DNA from: Sanchytrium tribonematis
Lineage: Eukaryota; Sanchytriomycota; Sanchytriomycetes; Sanchytriales; Sanchytriaceae
NCBI GenBank assembly: GCA_018985235.1
Contig: JADGIG010000148.1
Span: forward strand, 1-15,530
Length of the DNA stretch: 15,530 nt
Direction: 5' to 3'
Positions within the stretch are counted from its first letter, which is position 1. The number at the start of each line of letters is the position of its first letter. Below the pieces are notes generated by a model. It made no database searches and was not told the origin of the DNA. It worked only from the letters and a program-made list of their open reading frames with translations. Made by a program: the position numbers and the translations under genes. Shown piece after piece: positions 1 through 7,241 of this stretch.

Positions 1-565
1 ATTAGTGGGGAGCCGTAAAGTAGATAAATCAAAATTTCAAAAAATCGAGAAAATGGAAATCTTACATCCAATCACTATATTTATTTTTTTTCACTTAAAA
101 ATGAGTACATCATTACTTCTGGCACTTCAGTTTCATCTTCAAAAATAAAATCTGAAATTTTTTATCTGTAATCACTTCGTAAAAATTAAAGGAGCCAGAA
201 TATGCTAGCCCAAATCATAACTTGATTAAACATTTTGACTCTTTTAAATCCACTGGTGCTGGTCAATTTGCAATAAATAGATATTAAATACTTGCACAAT
301 TTGTTGAAGACTCGGGGATCTCGTGTAAAATACACAAATTTCCCAATTTCTTTTACCAACAATTCCAGTCTTGCAATCTCTTGTTTCTTCAAATCTTGTT
401 TTTATGCAACATGTGCATGAATTGATTATCACTAAAGTGTTTTGCTTTGCAAAACAGCTCTTTAAAGGTTTAAATTTCTTTTAGATACTCAAATAAATGA
501 TTTCCATGAACTGATGGTCTAAAAAGAAGTTAAAGTGACGGATGTCATCATCTTGAAACCCACTA
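1..565. other. AT-rich stretch without a supported gene
   Basis: No gene is supported here. Two overlapping minus-strand frames are open at 186-432. One contains LLVKEIGKFVYFTRDPR, which loosely resembles the helical region before the TRW motif in hAT transposases, but the match is too weak to call. No RNA gene or terminal inverted repeat is recognised. Confidence 0.4.
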
Positions 566-955
566 TTGATTTGTTTTCACAAACCAGCCAGAGCCCTCTT
601 CAAAAGCATCGTATCTTTGATTAATTTCCCATCTCTGGTTTTTGTTCCCATTCCTACGATGATTAAACGATTTAATGTCGATTTATGTTTTATCATAAAC
701 TTAATTCTTTTAATCTTGTTGTACCATTTTACGAGAGTGTCTCCTTCCAATTTACTAGAACATTTAGAAATGGATTTATTGGAACAAATTAATGAATGCA
801 AGGGTCCAGCAGATGATAGGAATGATTTCTATTTGAATATGCGGATTGCAACAATGGGTCCGAGCATGAGAATGTCGTGGTACTTTAAGGCAAAAGTGCG
901 TACAATACGCACAAGACCGCTTTGGACTTCCACTTTAAAATGCATAGAAGTCTAA
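566..955 (+). other. Long open frame of unknown status, overlapped on the other strand
   Basis: A 129-codon plus-strand frame is open here, starting at a TTG rather than an ATG, with a hydrophobic stretch around residues 38-53 (CFIINLILLILLYHF). The minus strand is also open at 801-577; it reads as a basic 74-residue peptide ending TMLLKRALAGL. Both frames cannot be functional. I recognise neither. The minus frame has a faint resemblance to the helix-turn-helix region of pogo/Tigger proteins, which also occur at 13-14 kb. No splice sites or poly(A) signal clearly frame either one. It may be transposon debris. Confidence 0.2.
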
Positions 956-1057
956 TTTCACCTGATTTTTTTGATGTTGCACAATTTATTTATTGGATTT
1001 CAAAGAACAAATGCAATACAGAATATTGCAAGTAACATCCGAGTTATAGAAGACTTT

Positions 1058-1095
1058 TTTTTCGATGTTTCTCGGAGAACTCCAGCATCGAAAAA
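1058..1095. repeat. Perfect 10-bp inverted repeat with nested inner hairpin
   Basis: TTTTTCGATG at 1058-1067 is the exact reverse complement of CATCGAAAAA at 1086-1095. Inside the loop GGAG (1074-1077) pairs with CTCC (1080-1083) across two bases. The hairpin starts a GC-richer block to about 1240 with further pairings: GCTAGT (1099-1104) with ACTAGC (1149-1154), GGCAC (1162-1166) with GTGCC (1181-1185), and AGG-TTCG-CCT at 1190-1199. I do not recognise a known RNA family. Confidence 0.6.
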
Positions 1096-1793
1096 CCCGC
1101 TAGTAGAGCCGAAAGAGTATTGTAACCCTGCAACTAGAGACTTGTACACTAGCAGCTCCATGGCACCGGGAAATGAGCAAGTGCCCCGAAGGTTCGCCTG
1201 AGTGGCACCCACTGGTATCGCTATGAAAGAGCATGCGGAAATAATAATAAATGGAGTTACAAATGTTGAAATCTAAGTACCCCACCATTTCTTTCGTTTC
1301 CATCTGTCGCGAGAAATAAACTGTATGTGCTACATCTAACCTACTGTGTTTATGCATTCGATAATGAGTTCAAAAGCATAATCACATGCATTTTAAATAG
1401 AAACTCCAACTCCAAAGAACAAAGGAGCAAACATTGAGAAAATCCCCAAGGTTCTTCAAATGTCTTTCTCTTCGCTTTTCCCATATTAACATGCACTATA
1501 TGGGAAACTTACATAACTATTAATTTCTCAAGTCAAAATTGAATTATGGGCATTCCCCTTCCATAAAATTGACTTTGAGTTATAGAAGACTTACAATTTT
1601 TGTGAATCTCTGTCAAATTAAAGGGACATCAGGGGTCACTTTAAATCATCGATGAATGAAAAATGACCCCTTTTCGTTTGAAGAAAAGAAACTTAATCCT
1701 TGCAACAACCCTTTTGAATGACGGATGATTCCCACTTTTTTCTCAATGGTGAAGAATTCGATATTAATTTATTGTATTATTTGACATCTTTAG
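1096..1793. other. Non-coding stretch with one further hairpin
   Basis: No coding frame is convincing. AGGGGTCA (1631-1638) pairs exactly with TGACCCCT (1664-1671), and the palindrome CATCGATG lies in the loop. This could be a MITE remnant or simply an isolated inverted repeat; no second copy of the stem was seen in the window. The part just left of 1794 should hold the N-terminal half of the Harbinger transposase but is unreadable as protein. Confidence 0.4.
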
Positions 1794-2307
1794 TCCCCAT
1801 TAAGATCCCCAGAGCACATATCAGGTGCAATTGATGGCACACGTTGCCAAATTTTGGGATTGGGTAAGTTTAGGGCAGGCTATACAACACCTAAATGTGT
1901 TTGTGCTATTAATTTGAAAATGATAAGTCTATTACCCATATAATTGTGGGTTGTCCCGGTAGTTACCACGATAGCCGTGTATTTACTGTATATTCAACAT
2001 CAATCGCTGTGTATTTTTTGAATTTCACCAATTTCGCAAAATCCTACTTTATTTTTTGTTAATTTGGATTTTATTTTGGGTGTTAATGCATACAAGGCTA
2101 CCGTGAATGTTGTAGAAGCAAGGTTTGAATCACAACTTTAGTTATATTCACGCAAAAGCAGGAGTGAAAGTAGAAAACACCATTGGGGACTTAAAATAAA
2201 AATTTAAAATGCTTTTGTCAAAATGCAGAACTGGTTCTATTCTTCAAGCCATTGAGTTAATAAAAGCATGTCTTCTGTATCAGCATTTAGTAAAAGAGAA
2301 CAAATGA
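1794..2307 (+). pseudogene. PIF/Harbinger-type transposase remnant (DDE_Tnp_4 fold)
   Basis: Three consecutive frames together carry the catalytic core of a PIF/Harbinger DDE transposase, the nuclease that cuts and pastes this DNA transposon. Frame one (1794-1943) has GAIDGT at 1824-1841, with the first catalytic Asp, followed by a KFRAGYTTPK segment. Frame two (1952-2062) has PGSYHDSRVF, with the second Asp. Frame three (2152-2307) has VENTIGDLK, with the Glu, then a TAA at 2197-2199 and the helical tail SILQAIELIKACLLYQHL before TGA 2305-2307. Motif order matches the family (G-DGTH, PGS-HDSR, VEN-FG-LK). The two frameshifts and the internal stop make it non-functional. The N-terminal half is not visible and no terminal inverted repeats or 3-bp target duplication were found. 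Family assignment rests on motifs read by eye. Confidence 0.8.
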
Positions 2308-2630
2308 GATCAACAAATGAACAAATACAATTTAATGCAAATAAAATCAAATGCATTTATTGTTTAAAACTCCTTTAATGCTACTCCTGCCTCTATGTTC
2401 ATTCCATCTGATACCAATATCTGAAATATTTTTACTTTCACTTTCTTTTTTTGCAATTAAGAATATTGGTTTGACTTTCCATCTTTCTCTTTATGCAACT
2501 CACTTGTTCCTCGTCTTCCATGATACTACTAATGCTAATTGCATTATCTGAATTGATTAACTTTTTAACATTTAATTAATCATACTTGCATTCTCACTTT
2601 GGAAATTTGCCGTTACTTGCTGCTTATTTG
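2308..2630. other. AT-rich spacer, no supported gene
   Basis: Nothing firm. A short minus-strand peptide beginning MEDEEQVSCIKRK at about 2521 is followed quickly by stops. A possible donor (CAA|GTGAGT) lies within it, so a first exon of a minus-strand gene is conceivable, but no matching acceptor was established. The plus-strand frame at 2351-2551 is hydrophobic and looks like the shadow of the opposite strand. Confidence 0.3.
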
Positions 2631-3069
2631 TCAATCGAACGCCACTTTCACCACTCGCTTTGGCAGCCTCCTAACAGGTCTTGGGAATTCCTCTTTATGC
2701 ATTACAGAGATTATTGCATTAGTTCTGGCCATCAATTTGTAATGGGATCCATCTAATGCTTTACTGGTTCTTTTTTGCTTTGAAAATCCCATTAAAATCA
2801 AGCTTGAATTTGACTGCATTTACTCTTTAGCAAAGATGCCATCAAATATCACCAAGGGAATTTGGAACAAAACAGATTTGTTCACAATCTTCTTCTTCTT
2901 CTTCTTCACAATCAGTCAATCATCAGAATATTTAAGAGGTTGGTGACAGATATGTTAGGTCGTCGTTTTCTGAGTGATTTACCTTTTCATGAAATAATTT
3001 CGCAACATTGCCACCTTTTACTCTCCCAGAACTGATACAGGAGTCTATCAAAATGGCATTTGTCCACAT
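2631..3069 (-). CDS. Candidate two-exon host gene, function unknown
   Basis: On the minus strand an ATG at 3069-3067 opens 29 codons (MWTNAILIDSC... to ...KLFHEK) that end exactly at a strong donor, AAG|GTAAAT, with GT at 2982-2981. The next acceptor, TGCAG at 2818-2814, joins in the same phase to a 60-codon exon (2813-2634) with TGA at 2633-2631. The intron is 169 bp and holds a GAA microsatellite. The product would be about 89 residues, with a basic patch (RPVRRLPKR) near the C-terminus and no recognised domain. The ATG may be internal: an overlapping open frame runs on upstream (3048-3245) and could be joined by a very short intron. I do not recognise the protein; the support is the in-phase GT-AG junction and coding-like composition. 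Confidence 0.45.
2888..2907. repeat. (TCT)n microsatellite
   Basis: Just over six TCT units (GAA on the minus strand) lie inside the predicted 169-bp intron of the minus-strand candidate gene. Confidence 0.9.
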
Positions 3070-3245
3070 GCATACATCTCATTTACATTTGGTAGAATTT
3101 CTTCTAGCAAATTTGATTTTTCACTATAATGATATTGTTGCAAAATTTGATTCAAGAGCTCTGTCGAAACCTTCTTTCTTTCCTTTAGTTTAAAATCAGT
3201 GTACTTGGATGGCACATTCAATCCTGATTTCTGAGTGCTTTCTTT
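3048..3245 (-). CDS. Open frame, likely upstream exon of the 2631-3069 gene
   Basis: A 65-codon minus-strand frame without an ATG, bounded upstream by TAA (3248-3246) and ending at TGA 3050-3048. The peptide is charged and helix-rich (FKLKERKKVSTELLNQILQQ, then SEKSNLLEEILP), unlike noise in DNA this AT-rich. It overlaps the start of the downstream exon in another frame. Introns that would join the two in phase include donor GT 3124-3123 with acceptor AG 3079-3078 (47 bp) or AG 3046-3045 (80 bp), and donor 3075-3074 with acceptor 3033-3032 (44 bp). None is compelling. Alternatives are a frameshifted pseudogene or transposon fragment. No domain recognised. Confidence 0.35.
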   Translation of the reverse strand, partial: KESTQKSGLNVPSKYTDFKLKERKKVSTELLNQILQQYHYSEKSNLLEEILPNVNEMYACGQMPF

Positions 3246-3300
3246 TTAGTATTTGGTGTGCAAAGGGTCGATTTTATTGGTCAATTGCTTGTCCCGGTGA

Positions 3301-3519
3301 TGTCTTGAATTTTTTTTTACAACTCAAGATAAATATGTTGAAAAACGAGACATTGAAGATGACAAAGACGTAAACGACTCTATGGAATTAGAAGAAAATA
3401 AAAGAAACAAATTTCTATTTATAAATGCAACATCAATCGAAAAGCCTGGATTCGAAAGACCTTGTTCTATCAACCTATCAAAAAAAAATTCTATTATATT
3501 TCTTATTTCACCTGGCTAG
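3301..3519 (+). CDS. Unassigned open frame, possible exon
   Basis: Seventy-two codons are open between TGA at 3298-3300 and TAG at 3517-3519; the first ATG is at 3382. The central part is strongly acidic to mixed-charge (KRDIEDDKDVNDSMELEENK) and then reads FLFINATSIEKPGFERP, plausible as protein. No convincing donor precedes the stop. I do not recognise it and cannot tell an exon from degraded element sequence. Confidence 0.25.
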   Translation, partial: CLEFFFTTQDKYVEKRDIEDDKDVNDSMELEENKRNKFLFINATSIEKPGFERPCSINLSKKNSIIFLISPG

Positions 3520-3682
3520 CATGTAGAAGTACACGAGATTTCATTGAAACATACCAACTAATGGGATTTACGATTCTTATCAAACAACTTAATATCTCTA
3601 AACATTATTTAAAAAAATTATTCAGTTGTTTCAAAATTTTAAATTGCGGGATTTGTTTTAAGTTGTTTCAATAATTTTTTCT

Positions 3683-3734
3683 AACTAGTGATGTAAAAAC
3701 AACAATTTAACTAGTGATGTCAAAACAACAATTG
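3683..3734. repeat. 26-bp tandem duplication
   Basis: Two adjacent 26-bp units, 3683-3708 and 3709-3734, each beginning AACTAGTGATGT, differ at two positions. The second copy supplies the ATG (3717) of the following open frame; in the first copy the same position is followed by a stop. Confidence 0.85.
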
Positions 3735-3908
3735 ATAGATGAGTTGAATAGAATCCCTGGTACATCCAATAATGCAAAGTATACTAAAAATGAATATGCA
3801 AGATTGGATATTTTGCAACCAATAATCAGATTTGCATTTAAAAAGATAAGTAATTACAACAGCAACAGAAACAAGAAGATTGAAGTAGCAATGTATCCGA
3901 TGAATTAA
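3717..3908 (+). CDS. Short hypothetical open frame
   Basis: Sixty-three codons from ATG 3717, beginning MSKQQLIDELNRIPG and ending MYPMN at TAA 3906-3908. It is Asn- and Lys-rich with no motif I recognise. The start lies in the second copy of a tandem duplication. The reverse strand is also open over the same stretch. It may be an exon fragment or chance. Confidence 0.2.
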   Translation: MSKQQLIDELNRIPGTSNNAKYTKNEYARLDILQPIIRFAFKKISNYNSNRNKKIEVAMYPMN

Positions 3909-4157
3909 TATTAATACACTATGCTCATTTTTAAATTCGGCAACTATTGAAGAAAAATCAAATGTTTTTTCCATGAATTGAATAGATTGCTCTTGCTTTT
4001 TTCTTTAATAAATTTGCATTGAGTTAATTTATCAACGGGTTACAATCTTGAATTTGTTTGATGGTGCTTCTTTTAAGGTTTTGCCGTAATAATGTTTACG
4101 AGGAGCTTTGGAAAGAAAGGTTTTGGTTGTATTGTTAATTTTATAAGATTCCTTTGA

Positions 4158-4394
4158 ACGTACCATTACAAAATAATAACGGGTAAACTAAATATAAAAG
4201 ATATCCAATCAAAAATAACTCAAATTAGACACAAAATTATTTTATCCAATCATCTTCTACAATTGAATACCTCGAGAGTTTAACCAATTTCTATTGAAGA
4301 AAACGTCGAAGATAATAATTTAACACCATTGCGAGATACGATTGAAAATAAGAGAAAATTAATTGTTAACTCCCTATTAGATCACAGCTTTTGA
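4158..4394 (+). pseudogene. Unassigned coding-like frame broken by one stop
   Basis: One frame runs from 4158 to TGA 4392-4394 with a single TAA at 4281-4283. Before it the peptide reads like an amphipathic helix (DIQSKITQIRHKIILSNHLL); after it comes EENVEDNNLTPLRDTIENKR. Keeping one frame and similar character on both sides of the stop suggests a once-continuous coding segment. Family unknown; transposon debris is likely given the surroundings. Confidence 0.25.
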
Positions 4395-4415
4395 ATGATG
4401 GTTCTATGTGTTTGA

Positions 4416-4667
4416 TCAGGACACATCCATTTTATAAAATACGCTGGATTTACATAACAAATCATTCCAATCTGTAAAATATTGAGCGCATTTATAATTC
4501 CTCTTACTCACAACAATAATCCAGTTTTGAAAATTATATGCCAAATTGCCAAAACTAAGTATTTTACAATATTCATTCGATTTAGTGACAGCACAAATGA
4601 CATTTTTAGCCCCTCCATTGAAAATGAATAAATAGTTTACTTGAGATTTGAAATTTTTTGTAGCCAT
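4416..4667 (-). CDS. Hypothetical 83-residue open frame
   Basis: A minus-strand frame starts at ATG 4667-4665 (MATKNFKSQVNYLFIFNGG) and ends at TGA 4418-4416. It has mixed hydrophobic and polar segments, four Cys, several aromatic residues and no low-complexity run, so it is one of the more protein-like frames here. No signal peptide or membrane segment is evident, and no family is recognised. An imperfect 11-bp palindrome (CTACGGCGTAG, 4687-4697) lies just upstream of the start. No clear minus-strand AATAAA was identified close behind the stop. Confidence 0.3.
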   Translation of the reverse strand: MATKNFKSQVNYLFIFNGGAKNVICAVTKSNEYCKILSFGNLAYNFQNWIIVVSKRNYKCAQYFTDWNDLLCKSSVFYKMDVS

Positions 4668-4896
4668 GCAAAAGATAAAATGAAACTACTACGGCGTAGC
4701 CGCTTCAATTTGAAAGTCGTAACCTTTTTATTTACGGATATTCACTTCCATGGGGAATATCTAAGACCAACTTTAAATTCTATTTAACGCTTTTAATTAA
4801 GTTCTTTCCCAAATATTGTCATATTAGACCAAGAAAATCAAGATTGAGAAAACCTTATGCATTTATCTTTGTTATATAATCACTGGGGAGATTTAA

Positions 4897-5121
4897 ATAC
4901 CTCAAAAGCACTATTTGCAAAATTATATTAAAAACCGTATTGTGTGCGATGGATGTCACAATTCTGCCAATAAAGCAAATTACAATTTTAACAAGAAATC
5001 AGATTTTAATTGTGATTGCAAAATATTGACCGATAATGCATTTGAGAGAGTTGATTTTATTTTAAAAACTGGTGAGAATATTTCTAGCAGCGCACGGGCC
5101 ACAGTACATTTGGCTAGTTAA
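4897..5121 (+). CDS. Cys-containing open frame, possible terminal exon
   Basis: Seventy-four codons are open from 4897 (after TAA 4894-4896) to TAA 5119-5121, with no ATG near the start, as expected of an exon. Near the front lies VCDGCH, and 20 residues on FNCDCK, giving a C-x2-C ... C-x-C pattern that could bind zinc, though it fits no family I can name. A possible donor GTGAGA at 5072 lies inside, but it does not join in phase to the exon at 5412. A perfect 16-bp palindrome follows the stop at once. It could be the end of a small gene or an element fragment. Confidence 0.3.
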   Translation: MPQKHYLQNYIKNRIVCDGCHNSANKANYNFNKKSDFNCDCKILTDNAFERVDFILKTGENISSSARATVHLAS

Positions 5122-5135
5122 AAGCCTAGGCTTTT
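5120..5135. repeat. Perfect 16-bp palindrome at a stop codon
   Basis: AAAAGCCTAGGCTTTT is its own reverse complement, starts on the last bases of the TAA of the preceding frame and is followed by more T. In RNA it would give a short hairpin and U-tract. Its role, if any, is unknown. Confidence 0.75.
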
Positions 5136-5396
5136 TTCAAAAACAATTAGGTCGGATGTAGAACACATTATGAATGACATCTGCAGTGATTGAATTCAAT
5201 ATAAAAAAATATTATATTTGATTAGAATTGATTTGTTCTTCCAACAATATTTTGAATTTGCTTTCAATAATAGCATCTTGTCGCATTTAATTTTTTTGAG
5301 TACAAAACTATTCTTCACATTCTCTTTATTTCAAATCTTATCCTCCATGTACTCGCTCATTGATTCCGAGATGATCATAGTTGCAGTTTTACTTGA
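5136..5396. other. Spacer or intron upstream of the 5.4-6.0 kb gene
   Basis: No supported gene. The plus-strand frame at 5218-5409 is Phe/Leu-rich and looks like the reverse of a charged minus-strand frame, so neither was accepted. The right end is T-rich and runs into the acceptor-like TTGAAG at 5411. Confidence 0.35.
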
Positions 5397-5411
5397 CTTC
5401 ACTATTTGAAG

Positions 5412-6010
5412 CAACGCATAAATGCAAGAACTCAAACTGAACAGATTGAACAAAGGAGCCTACCCACCTGGAGCCGCTCGAAGAGCACCGAAACAGAGGA
5501 TAAAAAGCAGGTCGAAGACCAATCCTCATTCAAGCAGTCATTGAGTAAAAAGAGCTACTTTGAGAAGTTCAACAAGTTGTAAGAAAGAACCCCAAACCAC
5601 TTTTGCGCAACTAAACAGCACTTAAGTGTAAGACTTTTATAAGTCACAAAAATGGAGTTTAGACTCTAAAAATTAGTATCAACACTTTATAACACTCTTG
5701 AATCTTTTAATTCGACGTCATGTTGAAGTAAAAAATGTTTTAATCTTCTAAAACTGTCAGATACCGACTCTCAGAAGTGAAACATGAGAAAAATCCGCTC
5801 AAAATTGAACTCTGCGTATATCCGGCAAAATTTATTGTTTCTAGATGTGAGGATATTCGCATTGCGTGCTATCGCAATGGAAACATTCACACGTTTCAAA
5901 TAAAGGTTGATAGTCGTTATGCGGACTTCGAAATCTGCGACACTGTTGCGTTCCGCGATTTGATGATCCGCGTTTTAACAAACCAAAACGTTCATTACAT
6001 CATTCATTGA
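5412..6010 (+). CDS. C-terminal two exons of a host gene, function unknown
   Basis: The first exon (from about 5412, after the acceptor-like TTTGAAG) is open to 5578 and ends at a canonical donor, GTAAGA at 5579. The acceptor TGTCAG ends at 5760. The split codon TT|A keeps the frame, and the last exon runs to TGA 6008-6010. The intron is 182 bp. The exons add about 138 residues: first a Gln/Glu/Ser/Lys-rich charged region (LPTWSRSKSTETEDKKQ), then a better-folded-looking part (IELCVYPAKFIVSRCEDIRI, HTFQIKVDSRYADFEICD). These exons are GC-richer than the surroundings, typical of real coding DNA. AATAAA follows the stop by 19 bp. The N-terminal exons are not identified. No domain recognised; an intact C-terminal beta-rich domain is an impression only. 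Confidence 0.6.
5579..5760 (+). other. Predicted GT-AG intron, 182 bp
   Basis: It begins GTAAGA, close to the animal donor consensus, and ends in a pyrimidine-containing tract and TGTCAG. Without splicing the upstream frame would stop at once at TAA 5580-5582, and that TAA overlaps the donor itself. Removing the interval joins two long open frames in phase. Confidence 0.65.
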
Positions 6011-6028
6011 CCACTATTGAGTTTGATT

Positions 6029-6034
6029 AATAAA
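6029..6034 (+). terminator. Poly(A) signal AATAAA for the 5412-6010 gene
   Basis: A canonical AATAAA starts 19 bp past the TGA, so the 3' untranslated region would be very short and would run into the convergent neighbour. Confidence 0.6.
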
Positions 6035-6039
6035 TACAA

Positions 6040-6045
6040 TTTATT
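6040..6045 (-). terminator. Poly(A) signal AATAAA for the 6063-6347 gene
   Basis: TTTATT on the plus strand is AATAAA on the minus strand. It lies 17 bp beyond the minus-strand stop and only 5 bp from the opposing gene's signal. Confidence 0.5.
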
Positions 6046-6062
6046 TAATTTTTAAAACGATT

Positions 6063-6347
6063 TTACTTCCCCTTTCGCTTTATGCAAGTTGGAGGGATGT
6101 CAACAACAATATGGGAAGTGATTTGACCCATAGTTGATGTTGATTCTTGATTGGTTCCCCCTTGTTTAAAAGTCGAATTATTAATGGATCTCAGATACTT
6201 TGTAATACTTGAGACTACATAATAGAAGCAGATCCCCAGAAAACAACAAAGACATATCATGAATAAACATTCTCCCTCAAACACAAATAACTCATCCCTT
6301 CTGGGTGATGACGTTAACACACTTGACTGTTTTTCTCTTTCAACTAC
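6063..6347 (-). CDS. C-terminal exon of a single-pass membrane protein
   Basis: The frame is open from an acceptor-like ATTCAG (ending at 6348) to TAG/TAA-type stop at 6063-6065, giving about 94 residues. Order of parts: a polar segment (VVEREKQSSVLTSSPRRDE), one hydrophobic segment rich in Cys and Phe (CLFMICLCCFLGICFYYVV) that fits a transmembrane helix, then a basic and polar tail ending PPTCIKRKGK. That layout suits a type I membrane protein with a short cytoplasmic tail, or a tail-proximal anchor; topology is inferred. The gene converges on the plus-strand gene with 52 bp between stops. Upstream exons were not found: a decayed hAT element fills the adjacent intron space. Family not recognised. 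Confidence 0.45.
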   Translation of the reverse strand, partial: VVEREKQSSVLTSSPRRDELFVFEGECLFMICLCCFLGICFYYVVSSITKYLRSINNSTFKQGGTNQESTSTMGQITSHIVVDIPPTCIKRKGK

Positions 6348-6429
6348 CTGAATTGTAGATACATCTCAAAATTGGCAACTAATTAGTTACACTAGTGAAA
6401 ATATGTCTGATCTTTTTAAACATTCTTTC

Positions 6430-6906
6430 GCATCAATTTGACTTCAGATTGATATTGCTTAAGTCAACATATCGTCAAAATCTCCTGGATAATTACTTAT
6501 GATTTATTCAAATAGTGCTCTGCCTTGCGCAATATTCTTGTCTTGTGGTAAAAGTAGCTATCAGCAATAATTTTATGAGGATTGTGCAAGTATGACTTAA
6601 CTTGAAAATATGTCTCAAGCCTAGAATAATCCTGGTCCTATCTAGTGTCACTTCTTGCTATTGCTGCAAGTTATTACCTTCCGTCATTGTAGCCCAGGTC
6701 GATGTATTCAAAATTTTCATTAAATTGTTTTACTCAATTAAAACGAAATACTATTCAAATAGCTCCTCGTGTTTCAACATGTATCCTCTAATAGAAAGAT
6801 TCAATCTGTGAGAATAGCAGCCAATCATTGGTTTATGTGAAAGATTGCTAATAGAGTGTTTGGTAGATCAGTTGTCTAAAATTAAAAACAAAACATTTTT
6901 TATTTC
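6430..6906 (-). pseudogene. hAT-superfamily transposase remnant
   Basis: Minus-strand frames show hAT motifs in the expected order. At 6906-6751: VLFLILDN followed by TGA (6870-6868) and STKHS, which corresponds to the DN-C-STN motif around a catalytic Asp, then KPMIGCYSHRLNL, the conserved Cys-His block, ending at TAG 6753. At about 6660-6541: DTR followed by TAG (6640-6638), in place of the usual TRW, then LETYFQVKSYLHNPHK. After a frameshift near 6540: KNIAQGRALFE, TAA, IISNYPGDF, the C-terminal dimerisation region. At least two frameshifts and several stops show it is dead. No 8-bp target duplication or terminal repeats were found. It sits just upstream of the terminal exon at 6063-6347, possibly in that gene's intron. 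Confidence 0.7.
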
Positions 6907-6909
6907 TTA

Positions 6910-7241
6910 CAAAAAATGGCAAAATCACCTTCAAATTTTTCTGAGTTTAGCTCTCAATGTTTTTCTATTCTGAATTTGGATAACATATACAACACATTTA
7001 ATTTTGGCCAGAGAAAGAAATGTTTAATTTAAATAAACAAAAGAATTCCACATACGGAGTAAAAATCATTAAGCAAACTGATCAGAATTCAGATAATTCA
7101 GTTGCTAATTTGTCAGCGTAGCTGACTTATGGATTTGGTAGAAAATGCTTTGTTGAAAGCTCCCATCAATTAAATAAACGAGATATTTGTTGTAAAAAAA
7201 GCATACAGATACAGAATTGATTAAGAAAAATAGTCAATATG
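6910..7241. other. AT-rich stretch without a gene
   Basis: No supported frame. One tight inverted repeat, GTCAGC-GTA-GCTGAC, lies at 7112-7126. The upstream part of the hAT transposase would be expected here but is not readable. Confidence 0.4.

Larger units (their letters stand above)
3520..4157. other. AT-rich stretch with short weak open frames
   Basis: Contains a plus-strand frame at 3462-3674 rich in Lys, Phe and Tyr (probably chance), a 26-bp duplication, the short frame at 3717-3908, and a 25-codon frame ending near 4137 that reads NNVYEELWKERFW. Nothing here is assigned to a family, and no RNA gene is seen. Confidence 0.3.

Noticed and set aside
896-912. GTGCGTA-CAA-TACGCAC inverted repeat as a transposon end
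   Set aside because: A 7-bp stem with no partner copy, target duplication or adjoining transposase; left as an isolated small palindrome.
1160-1215. Possible tRNA gene near GGTTCGCC
   Set aside because: The B-box consensus GGTTCGANTCC is not met and no cloverleaf could be drawn.
2351-2551. Hydrophobic plus-strand frame as a membrane protein
   Set aside because: Leu/Phe-rich reading of T-rich DNA; the minus strand is equally open and charged, so likely an antisense shadow.
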